Virus record (IMG/VR): IMGVR_UViG_3300048440_000240
Span: 1 to 35,028 of that record
DNA: 35,028 nucleotides
Strand: one strand, 5' to 3'
Source: a virus
Shown here: one piece after another, positions 7,269-13,665 of the stretch
Position numbering within the stretch: the first letter of the stretch is position 1
Layout: each line of letters begins with the position of its first letter
Notes under the pieces: model-generated
Databases searched by the model: none
What the model was told of the DNA's origin: nothing
The model's input: the letters and a program-made list of their open reading frames with translations, nothing else
Position numbers and translations under genes: made by a program

Positions 7269-7478
7269 ATGATTGCACCAAACGCAACAATCTTGCTTGA
7301 GGATGGCAAAGCTGACTTTACAGTACTAGAATGCTCAAAGTCAGCAGACGTTTGCTTAAAAGCATTTGTTGAATGTGACAAGCCGGGCAAGGTTTTTTAC
7401 ATTCGCAAAGGCATGCTCGAAAAAAGCAAAACAAACAAAGCGCCAGCCAAAAAACGAGGCAGGCCAGCCAAAGCTTAG
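7269..7478 (+). CDS. Small protein with AT-hook-like C-terminus
   Basis: 69 aa. The first part (MIAPNATILLEDGKADFTVLECSKSADVCLKAFVECDKPGKVFYIRKGML) is compact and mixed. The end KTNKAPAKKRGRPAKA contains the canonical AT-hook core KRGRPAK. It starts one base after the capsid stop. The position after the capsid protein suggests a minor head or DNA-contacting protein, but no family was recognised. The same basic GRP motif occurs in the small proteins at 226. Confidence 0.7.
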   Translation: MIAPNATILLEDGKADFTVLECSKSADVCLKAFVECDKPGKVFYIRKGMLEKSKTNKAPAKKRGRPAKA

Positions 7479-7491
7479 CGTTTAATTTTTC

Positions 7492-7524
7492 AAGGGGTCG
7501 TCTTTTACCGGGCGGCCCCTTTTC
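7492..7524 (+). terminator. Rho-independent terminator after the capsid operon
   Basis: AAGGGGTCG (7492-7500) pairs with CGGCCCCTT (7513-7521): nine pairs including one G-T, loop of 12 nt, followed by TTTTC. It closes the head block and is followed at once by a TTGACA box (7526). Confidence 0.85.
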
Positions 7525-7525
7525 A

Positions 7526-7553
7526 TTGACAAAACACAACAATCAGTTAAAAA
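7526..7553 (+). promoter_or_regulatory. Promoter-like TTGACA box for the tail block
   Basis: TTGACA at 7526-7531, then TAAAAA at 7548-7553 after 16 nt. It lies between the terminator and the next genes, where a new promoter would be needed. The -10 is weak. Confidence 0.4.
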
Positions 7554-7566
7554 CAATTTAGCGCGT

Positions 7567-7650
7567 ATGGTGCCCGGGGAGATCCCGGGACAGGTTAGGT
7601 TTTTAATTTTTCGTTACCTTATGAAACAAAGCGCTTTTATTTTTACATGA
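7567..7650 (+). CDS. Possible 27-codon leader peptide with a CCCGGG hairpin
   Basis: ATG GTG at 7567 opens MVPGEIPGQVRFLIFRYLMKQSAFIFT, ending TGA at 7648-7650 within the ATG of the next gene (ATGA). Bases 7573-7589 form a GC-rich hairpin, CCCGGG-GAGAT-CCCGGG, six nt after the start codon, unusual for this AT-rich spacer. It could be a coupled leader peptide or a structured 5' UTR controlling the neck genes. No homology was recognised. Confidence 0.35.
   Translation: MVPGEIPGQVRFLIFRYLMKQSAFIFT
7573..7589 (+). promoter_or_regulatory. GC-rich hairpin in the leader of the neck genes
   Basis: CCCGGG, GAGAT, CCCGGG: a perfect six-pair stem (seven with a G-T pair). There is no T-tract, so it is not a terminator. 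It may be an RNA structure or a palindromic protein site. Confidence 0.5.
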
Positions 7651-7952
7651 ACATATTTGAATCAGTTGTAAAAAATGGATTAAGCATGGCGCTCAAATCA
7701 GTAGGCGAAGATGCCCAGATTGGCAGCACTAAATTTACAGCCAGCTTTGACGAGTCGGAAATGGCAGTCAGCCGCAACACATACGGCGATGAAGACGAAG
7801 TAACAACGACTGCAACGCTATTAAAAGCCGCTTTAGAAAGCAAGCCGACAGTCGGGCAATTATTGACTCGCGGAACTCAGCGCTACGTCATTTTGACCGT
7901 GCAGGAGGACGCGCAAAGCTACGAGATAGGACTGCGCGCGAAGGATGGCTAG
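7647..7952 (+). CDS. Putative head-tail connector (gpFII position)
   Basis: 101 aa: MNIFESVVKNGLSMALKSVGEDAQIGSTKFTASFDESEMAV..., ending PTVGQLLTRGTQRYVILTVQEDAQSYEIGLRAKDG. The small beta-rich C-terminal half (variation on V-G-x-x-L-x-x-x-G-x-x-Y-x-I) resembles gpFII-type head-tail connectors. Its place, after the head genes and before the tail-completion candidate, agrees. The link is by position and general pattern, not by a strong motif. It overlaps the next gene by 8 bp. Confidence 0.5.
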   Translation: MNIFESVVKNGLSMALKSVGEDAQIGSTKFTASFDESEMAVSRNTYGDEDEVTTTATLLKAALESKPTVGQLLTRGTQRYVILTVQEDAQSYEIGLRAKDG

Positions 7953-8793
7953 AAAAAGCAAAAGCTTGATCGTTGACGACAGTGTATTCCAACAACGCGC
8001 GCGGCGATTGGCCAAACTGCTCAAAGTGGACGAGCGGCAATTTGTGCGGGAGCAAGGCGGCTTATTAGCGCGAGACGTTGCAAAATATACGCCGCCATAC
8101 GCTACGTTTCCAAGCAAGGGCAAATCGACTATTGGCAACAAAAAAGACTTTGACGAGGGGCGCGGCAGTATTGTCAAAGATATGCTTTTAAATTTTAGGA
8201 TAACCGATCAATCATACATTGATCATATTTACGACATAACCGGCACAACTAAAAACATACGGCGCACGCTTAGAAACAGAAAAGGCAAGCAGTATTTAGT
8301 CGACGTGGATCGTCTAAATTTAGGATCAGTCAGCGAGGCCGTACAGTGGCACAATTCGCGACGACGAAAATCAGACGGTAGAGCAATGCACCGAGGCAAA
8401 GCAGGCGGCAACGATCCTAAGATTGGACGCTGGAAAAACCGTGACATTATGTGGGTAAGCCAAGACATTTTTAACAAAGCAAAAAAGCAATTGATCAAAA
8501 ATGTAGGCATAAGTAAAGCCGGGCCAGCAAAAGCCGCTTTGCAACTTGGCGCTAAGGGATCAATTCCGTTGCCAGTTAAAAAGCAACTAGGCCGCGTTAA
8601 GGCATCCGGGCGCATGGCACAGACTAGCAAAGGGCCGTACGCTATGATCAGAGCCAGCGCTAACAGGTCGCCAGGATTGGCGCACGTACAACATTTAATG
8701 CCAATGATTATGCGCGACAGGCTAATTAAAGCAGTCAAGCGCTTGCGATATATGAAACGGCAAACCGTGAAACGCGCAGGCTTTAGAAATTGA
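7945..8793 (+). CDS. Putative tail completion protein (gpZ-like)
   Basis: 282 aa and very basic. The N-terminal LLKVDERQFVREQGGLLARDVAKYTPPYATFPSK is like the start of minor tail protein Z-type proteins (KVVRDTAKxTPP). The middle has a run of charged residues (TTKNIRRTLRNRKGKQYLVDVDRLNLGSVSEAVQWH), the end SPGLAHVQHLMPMIMRDRLIKAVKRLRYMKRQ. gpZ-type proteins join the tail to the head. The TGA stop is embedded in the next TTGACA box. Function is inferred from order and the N-terminal pattern. Confidence 0.55.
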   Translation: MARKSKSLIVDDSVFQQRARRLAKLLKVDERQFVREQGGLLARDVAKYTPPYATFPSKGKSTIGNKKDFDEGRGSIVKDMLLNFRITDQSYIDHIYDITGTTKNIRRTLRNRKGKQYLVDVDRLNLGSVSEAVQWHNSRRRKSDGRAMHRGKAGGNDPKIGRWKNRDIMWVSQDIFNKAKKQLIKNVGISKAGPAKAALQLGAKGSIPLPVKKQLGRVKASGRMAQTSKGPYAMIRASANRSPGLAHVQHLMPMIMRDRLIKAVKRLRYMKRQTVKRAGFRN

Positions 8794-8817
8794 CAACGCA
8801 AGCAAATAATTTATTTT
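8790..8817 (+). promoter_or_regulatory. Promoter-like TTGACA module before 8824
   Basis: TTGACA (8790-8795) contains the TGA stop of the previous gene. A 16-nt spacer, TATTTT (8812-8817) and 6 nt lead to the ATG at 8824. The geometry is the same as at 3484 and 13632. Confidence 0.55.
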
Positions 8818-8823
8818 GACAGC

Positions 8824-9333
8824 ATGAGGGCGGTTAGCGACGCAGATTTATTTGACTTTGAAGGCAACTTGCAAGCTGCCTTTGTCGCTTATCTGACTGC
8901 GCAAGGGTTTACCATTGCAACCAGCAACGACCCGGAGCGATTAAGCCAAGACTTTATTGCAGTGCAAATATCTATACTAGGCTTGCAAAATGAGCACATG
9001 GTGCAACGGCCATACGGCGGCAACATGGAGTACGACCATTACAGCTATTCATGCTCAATAACCATTCACACTGACCGCACCGAGGACGCAACGCCGAGCG
9101 CAGAGTTTGCACGCTATCACCAGCAGCAGGTCGCAAAGTTGCGGCAATCATTGTCTATTTTAATCGCATACGACAAGGGCGGACTCAATAAGCATGTAAA
9201 TTTTTACACGATCAACAGGCTAATGCCAGCCGCCACAGAATACGAGGCCGACGGCATGGGCTATGATAGCACAACTTTGAACTACAACGGCGATTTTACA
9301 ATCAAGCAATCAGCATTTCCAATTAACAATTAA
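8824..9333 (+). CDS. Putative tail terminator protein
   Basis: 169 aa: MRAVSDADLFDFEGNLQAAFVAYLTAQGFTIATSNDPERLSQDF..., then YDHYSYSCSITIHTDR and EFARYHQQQVAKLRQSL. The mixed alpha/beta layout (helix, strand, strand pair with alternating polar residues, helix) and the place just before the tube gene match lambda gpU-like terminators, which cap the finished tail tube. No decisive motif is visible. A different neck role cannot be excluded. Confidence 0.5.
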   Translation: MRAVSDADLFDFEGNLQAAFVAYLTAQGFTIATSNDPERLSQDFIAVQISILGLQNEHMVQRPYGGNMEYDHYSYSCSITIHTDRTEDATPSAEFARYHQQQVAKLRQSLSILIAYDKGGLNKHVNFYTINRLMPAATEYEADGMGYDSTTLNYNGDFTIKQSAFPINN

Positions 9334-9345
9334 TTATTACACATC

Positions 9346-9720
9346 ATGGCAATCCCATACAATTCAGAAGCAAACCAGCCTTTAGGCTTAGAATCCGTTA
9401 CCATTAATTCGGTGGCTTACATTGTCAATTCAGTCGATTTATCTAGCATTGACAGTCGAATCATTTCACGTACAGACGCAAACGGAGACCGGGCCGGCTT
9501 TGCATTGCGTCCTGGTAGCGATCAAATTACTGGCTCAATGACGTTGCAACGCGCAACTGATACAACTGTATTACCAGCCGTAGGAAATGATTTTTCTTAT
9601 GACTACGACCGCAGCGGGACAGATTCAACTCTAGTTGTTCAAAATGTCAAAACAGCTCGATCAACTGACGAATTTGACGTATTTGAAATCGACGTTGTGC
9701 TCAAGACTTACCAAGGCTAA
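9346..9720 (+). CDS. Putative major tail tube protein
   Basis: 124 aa, beta-rich: VTINSVAYIVNSVDLSSIDSRIISRTDANGDRAGFALRPGSDQITGSMTLQRATDTT... and DEFDVFEIDVVLKTYQG. Tube proteins of small siphophages have this size and a pattern of strands around a G-x-x-T-x-x-x-A-T loop. It lies between the terminator candidate and the chaperone/tape-measure pair, and a strong terminator follows its stop, as expected for a protein needed in many copies. Leader without a Shine-Dalgarno site. Confidence 0.65.
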   Translation: MAIPYNSEANQPLGLESVTINSVAYIVNSVDLSSIDSRIISRTDANGDRAGFALRPGSDQITGSMTLQRATDTTVLPAVGNDFSYDYDRSGTDSTLVVQNVKTARSTDEFDVFEIDVVLKTYQG

Positions 9721-9743
9721 TTTTTCTTATATGCTAATCAACG

Positions 9744-9774
9744 GCCCTGCTCGCGTTGCGGGTGGGGCTTTTTT
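9744..9774 (+). terminator. Rho-independent terminator after the tail tube gene
   Basis: GCCCTGCTCG (from 9744) pairs with CGGGTGGGGC (to 9768): ten positions with three G-T pairs, loop of 5, then TTTTTT (9769-9774). The next ATG is only 3 bases further at 9777, so the hairpin would also sit in that gene's leader. Confidence 0.8.
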
Positions 9775-9776
9775 AT

Positions 9777-10400
9777 ATGACAATTGCAGAACAGTACACC
9801 GCAGAGCGCGAGCGACTAGAACTTAACCGGGCACTTGATTGGAGCACGTACAGCCGCACATACAAGGCAGCCGGGGAAACATTAAAGCCGCTGACGGTGC
9901 AAGCTTGGTTTGATTTGCTCGCAGCCAAGTCTCCAATTTTAACCGGCGCCGGGCTTACAGTCGAATCAATTGTCGATTACATATGGCGATGCTCGATCAG
10001 GCACACAAGCAATGTATTGTTTAAGGAATGGCGCTTGTGGTGGATCCATTCGCGCGTCAATAAATGTTTAGACTCAACAGCAGGCGCGGAGGCTGTAATG
10101 GGCGTAATCAATCAGCACATAGGAGACGCATTCGACGAATATCCGGAACAGGTACAGGGCGGCAATTTCAGCGCACGTACTGCAATGCCGCACGCATCCG
10201 GGGAAGCTTACTTTGTTGACGAGCTTGCACACCGGTACGGCGTCAGTCCTGACCTTGTGTTGACGTGGAATTTGCGCAAAGCATTTCAATTGCAAAAAGC
10301 AGCCAGGACGGTTACTAATCCCGATTATAAAGCGCTTGAGCCGAGGTCGCTGTTAAATATCAAATCAGACTTTCTGAAACAACAAAATGCCATTAAATGA
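9777..10400 (+). CDS. Putative tail assembly chaperone (gpG position)
   Basis: 207 aa from ATG 9777 (MTIAEQYTAERERLELNRALDWSTYSRTYKAAG...). The in-frame codon at 9756 lies in the terminator stem and is rejected. It is helical, Trp-rich (FKEWRLWWIHSRVNK), without signal or membrane segments. It stands between tube and tape measure, where tail chaperones (lambda gpG/gpGT) are coded. I saw no obvious slippery site making a longer frameshifted form. It overlaps the tape measure start by 14 bp. Function is inferred from position. Confidence 0.5.
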   Translation: MTIAEQYTAERERLELNRALDWSTYSRTYKAAGETLKPLTVQAWFDLLAAKSPILTGAGLTVESIVDYIWRCSIRHTSNVLFKEWRLWWIHSRVNKCLDSTAGAEAVMGVINQHIGDAFDEYPEQVQGGNFSARTAMPHASGEAYFVDELAHRYGVSPDLVLTWNLRKAFQLQKAARTVTNPDYKALEPRSLLNIKSDFLKQQNAIK

Positions 10401-11925
10401 CGTCAATCTAAAATTCTCGCTAGACAGTAGCGGGATAAAAAAAGGACTTGCCCGGGCGCAAGCAAGTATTGCTGGATTTGCGAAAAATGCAATTAGTCAG
10501 TTCGGAGCTATAGCCGGGGCTGCAGGTTTTGGTATGCTTGGCAAAAGCGCCATTGATTTAGGTAGCCGAATCAGTGACATGGCTACGCAACTAAATATCG
10601 GCACCGACGAATTGCAGGCGCTTGAGTTTGCCGCAAATGAAGCAGGCGTTGAGATCGGTATTTTAGAACGTGCATTGCGTAACGTGCAAACCCGGACGCA
10701 AGAAGCTATAAACGGCAACAAGCGATACGGCGAAGCGTTTGAGCGCTTAGGCATTAACATAGACAATTTTAAAAAATTATCAGTCGAGAAAAGGCTGGAA
10801 GCAATTGCCATTGCCCAACAAAACGCAAGCGACAAATTAAGCGCATACAATGATGTTGCCATTATACTTGGTGAGCGAGCCGGCCCAAAAATGGCCGAAA
10901 TTTTGCAACGATTGGCAGGCAAAGAAGGATTTGCAGGAATAGAAGCCGCAGCAGATCGGGCAAATCAGCGTTTAAGTGAAATTGAAATACAACAGCTAGA
11001 CAAAGCAGCCGACAAGATTGTATTATTTAAACGCGCGATGCTAGTTTTAGCGGGCAAAGTTTTAGGCGTTGTATTGCCAGTATTCTCTATGCTAAGAAGC
11101 GAGTTTAAAGCGGGACAAGCTAGGTTTAATGATTTTGCTGTAAAAGTATATGCGGGACTTCGACTTATTGGTAGGTCGGTTGAAATAACTTTGAAGCCAG
11201 TAGTTGATCAATTTAAGTCGCTATCGTTAGCACTACAGGGAGCGGCCAAAGCTTTCACAAATCCGATAAAAGCGGCAAAACTATTTGATCAAGCATTGGG
11301 AATGCAAAAGCAATCGCTTGAAAGTTTGAAAAACATACCTGCCGAAATTGCAAACGAATATCAAATATCCCAAGACATGATGCAAATGTCTACTAAAGAC
11401 ACTGCAAAAGTCATTGCCGACGAATCGACCAACATTAAAAAGCAATGGGGGCTAATGATGGGAGACGTTGAGACGCAAACCGACAAAAGCGTTGACAAGA
11501 TAAATGATAGCATAAGCAACATAGAATCGCCAGCAGACGCGGCCAGCGGCAGCGGATCAAGTGCGGGGAGCGGACCTGCGCAAACATTTGACGCGGCAGA
11601 CGCAAATAAAAGCGGATACGTCACGCCAAGAGAGCAGCGCCGGGCCGAACGAGCACAGCGCAAAGCAGACCGCGAACGCCGCAAAAAAGAAGCCGCAGAA
11701 AGATCAGCAGAACGCGGTCGCAGTAATCGAGAACTTAGAGCAAAATCAGCAGCAGATATGACTGCACGCGAAAGAGCAGCAGGGTTTGGGCCAGGGGCAA
11801 AAGAAACGCCACAGCCAAAGCCGCAGGAAAGCGGAAAGAAGCAAAGCACTGAGCAAGCTCTATTAAAAAGCTCGCAGGAAACGGCCGAAGGAATTAAAAC
11901 AATTGCAAAAGAGGTGACACAATGA
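10387..11925 (+). CDS. Tape measure protein
   Basis: 512 aa. N-terminal SSGIKKGLARAQASIAGFAKNAISQFGAIAGAAGFGMLGKSAIDLGSRISDMATQLNIGTDELQALEFAANEAGVE is the standard tape measure start. A hydrophobic helix pair (RAMLVLAGKVLGVVLPVFSMLRS) lies near 215-240. The C-terminal third is disordered and highly charged (REQRRAERAQRKADRERRKKEA...). At roughly 1.5 angstrom per residue the tail would be about 75-80 nm, an estimate from the family rule. It is short for a siphovirus. Its stop overlaps the next start (ATGA). Confidence 0.88.
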   Translation: MPLNDVNLKFSLDSSGIKKGLARAQASIAGFAKNAISQFGAIAGAAGFGMLGKSAIDLGSRISDMATQLNIGTDELQALEFAANEAGVEIGILERALRNVQTRTQEAINGNKRYGEAFERLGINIDNFKKLSVEKRLEAIAIAQQNASDKLSAYNDVAIILGERAGPKMAEILQRLAGKEGFAGIEAAADRANQRLSEIEIQQLDKAADKIVLFKRAMLVLAGKVLGVVLPVFSMLRSEFKAGQARFNDFAVKVYAGLRLIGRSVEITLKPVVDQFKSLSLALQGAAKAFTNPIKAAKLFDQALGMQKQSLESLKNIPAEIANEYQISQDMMQMSTKDTAKVIADESTNIKKQWGLMMGDVETQTDKSVDKINDSISNIESPADAASGSGSSAGSGPAQTFDAADANKSGYVTPREQRRAERAQRKADRERRKKEAAERSAERGRSNRELRAKSAADMTARERAAGFGPGAKETPQPKPQESGKKQSTEQALLKSSQETAEGIKTIAKEVTQ

Positions 11926-12593
11926 GCATACCATACACAAGCGAAGATTTTACAACGCCGCGCGCTGGCGGGGATAGCTGGGTCGAGTATCCATTTATCG
12001 AATACGGCGACAACAGCAGTAAAGTATATCACATGCGCTGCACGGTCAATAAAGACGACTACACGGCAATTGCGCTTGATACAACGATGGCTAGCGCCAG
12101 CAATGCCAGTGTATTAGTTTTGCCATTTGCAGCAGATACAAGCGCTTATTTTGTTGGAGACTTTAATCACAGGGTAAAGGACGGCGCATTGATTGAATTT
12201 GACAGGCAGTTTTCGACAATACCGGCAACAAGAACAGAGCACGAGGGCAGCTTAGTTTTTGAATATCCAGGTTATGAAAGTGTAAACACTGGCACTGGTT
12301 TTTCGGCGTTAGAATTGCTTAGGGGTAAATTTAGTGAAATAAGCAAATTAAAAACAACTTACAATTATCAATTAGGAACTAATTTTACATTAGATTCTAT
12401 TTTTAGCATATCAATTGGAAATTATCGGTATGATAATTTTAATGTTAGAGATGGATCTTCATCTGAATTTCCTGCTACTAGTCCTACACTTTCAGCTTAC
12501 CAAAATTTGAATGAATTAGTTTACAGCTCTGAAATAATAAAATACAAAGGCAATATACACGCTAAAAAAACTGTATACGTTGAAAGAAAATAA
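11922..12593 (+). CDS. Tail-tip/baseplate protein, unknown family
   Basis: 223 aa: MSIPYTSEDFTTPRAGGDSWVEYPFIEYGDNSSKVYHMRCTVNKDDY... Beta-rich with few helices. It is coupled to the tape measure by ATGA and to the next gene by TAATG. Bases from about 12280 are more AT-rich and use TTA and AAT codons, unlike the 5' half. That break inside the gene suggests a swapped C-terminal domain. Position suggests the distal tail; nothing more can be said. Confidence 0.6.
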   Translation: MSIPYTSEDFTTPRAGGDSWVEYPFIEYGDNSSKVYHMRCTVNKDDYTAIALDTTMASASNASVLVLPFAADTSAYFVGDFNHRVKDGALIEFDRQFSTIPATRTEHEGSLVFEYPGYESVNTGTGFSALELLRGKFSEISKLKTTYNYQLGTNFTLDSIFSISIGNYRYDNFNVRDGSSSEFPATSPTLSAYQNLNELVYSSEIIKYKGNIHAKKTVYVERK

Positions 12594-12847
12594 TGACTCA
12601 ATTAAAAATAAATGACCGGCTAGGATGGCGCAATCGCCTTAATATGATTAATTTGATTATTAAAAAATTAATGCCATTAACGCGTTTAGAAATTAAAAAA
12701 GGCAATAGTAACAAAATTATACAATCAGAAAATAATACTGTTATTCAAGTAGCAGGAGGTATCCCAGAAGGATATGAGGAAACTGACATCGTATTATGTG
12801 AAAACGGCACGCCAGTTAATGGCAAAATTTTATTTAAGGAAGATTAA
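12593..12847 (+). CDS. Small tail-region protein, 84 aa
   Basis: Begins MTQLKINDRLGWRNRLNMINLIIKKLMPLTRLEIKKGN and ends IPEGYEETDIVLCENGTPVNGKILFKED. It is linked on both sides by one-base stop/start overlaps (TAATG, TAATG). Basic first half, acidic second half. It is in the AT-rich segment. No family was recognised; the tight coupling to two tail genes supports it as real. Confidence 0.6.
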   Translation: MTQLKINDRLGWRNRLNMINLIIKKLMPLTRLEIKKGNSNKIIQSENNTVIQVAGGIPEGYEETDIVLCENGTPVNGKILFKED

Positions 12848-13635
12848 TGCCGACAGCAACGCCATTTAAAGCACTTGGTAAAGGCAATGGATTTACTAAT
12901 TGTGTTTCTCAAGATATAACTGGTTTTGACAGCTGGACGACTTTAAGCGGATGGAGTAAAAACAATCAGCCATCATCGCAATCTGCAAAATTAGCTAGCA
13001 TTGAAGAATCAAGGCGATTAGCTATGATGCTATTTTGGAATTTAAGCGAAGTTACTGGAACAGTTAATACTACAAGTTATCAACACGGTAGCTCAAGTTT
13101 AAGCTCTTCGGGTAATATAACAGTACAGCCAAAAAATAGAGTATGCTTATCTAATATTACAGGTTATGCAGAAGATGGGGATGGATACCCAGCTTACAAT
13201 AAATATTCAATTTTAGGTGCTAGTAATGTTGGTTTTTATATTACAGCAATGTATAATAATACTCAATTAGTTGGTTATGGGGTAGAATATGGATTTCAAT
13301 CAGTTGCTTTTTCTGGTTCAAACGCTTTGCGAGTAAACGCTAGATTAATTTTACGTTCTTTTGAGGGATATACTGTTAATCAATACGAAAACAGAGATTA
13401 CGTCACTTTAAATATAAATAATGATTCTTTTAGTTTTGTTTGTACTGCCCATGTTTCTACTGGAGGTGGACATATTACTGCTAGTTACACAATTAACAGA
13501 AACGCATTAAATTTATTAGCACAAGGAACGGCAAGCAGATCACTTGCTAAAGACAATGATGGAAACTGGTTGCCGCCAGTGCAAGTAGCATCATCCACTG
13601 CTCAAATTAATAGTTTCGATTTTTATACTTATTGA
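12847..13635 (+). CDS. Tail-region structural protein, unknown family
   Basis: 262 aa: MPTATPFKALGKGNGFTNCVSQDITGFDSWTTLSGWSKNN..., rich in Ser, Thr, Asn and Gly with alternating strand patterns (HGSSSLSSSGNITVQP, HVSTGGGHITASYTINRNA). This is the character of a surface-exposed, beta-sandwich adhesion protein. It is AT-rich throughout apart from the ends. The TGA stop is embedded in the TTGACA box at 13632. It probably belongs to the tail tip or fibre attachment; no enzymatic motif is visible. Confidence 0.6.
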   Translation: MPTATPFKALGKGNGFTNCVSQDITGFDSWTTLSGWSKNNQPSSQSAKLASIEESRRLAMMLFWNLSEVTGTVNTTSYQHGSSSLSSSGNITVQPKNRVCLSNITGYAEDGDGYPAYNKYSILGASNVGFYITAMYNNTQLVGYGVEYGFQSVAFSGSNALRVNARLILRSFEGYTVNQYENRDYVTLNINNDSFSFVCTAHVSTGGGHITASYTINRNALNLLAQGTASRSLAKDNDGNWLPPVQVASSTAQINSFDFYTY

Positions 13636-13659
13636 CAATTTAAACACACAAATTTAACT
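13632..13659 (+). promoter_or_regulatory. Promoter-like TTGACA module before 13666
   Basis: TTGACA (13632-13637, holding the previous TGA) and, 16 nt later, TTAACT (13654-13659), then 6 nt to ATG 13666. TAATAT at 13659-13664 is another -10 candidate but is too close to the ATG. Confidence 0.45.
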
Positions 13660-13665
13660 AATATC

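Noticed and set aside
11361-12032. Long antisense ORF (223 codons) opposite the tape measure end
   Set aside because: Cys/Ser/Ala-rich low-complexity shadow of the charged tape measure C-terminus; no start signal or motif. The same holds for antisense ORFs at 8229-8801, 31844-32386 and 23926-24438.
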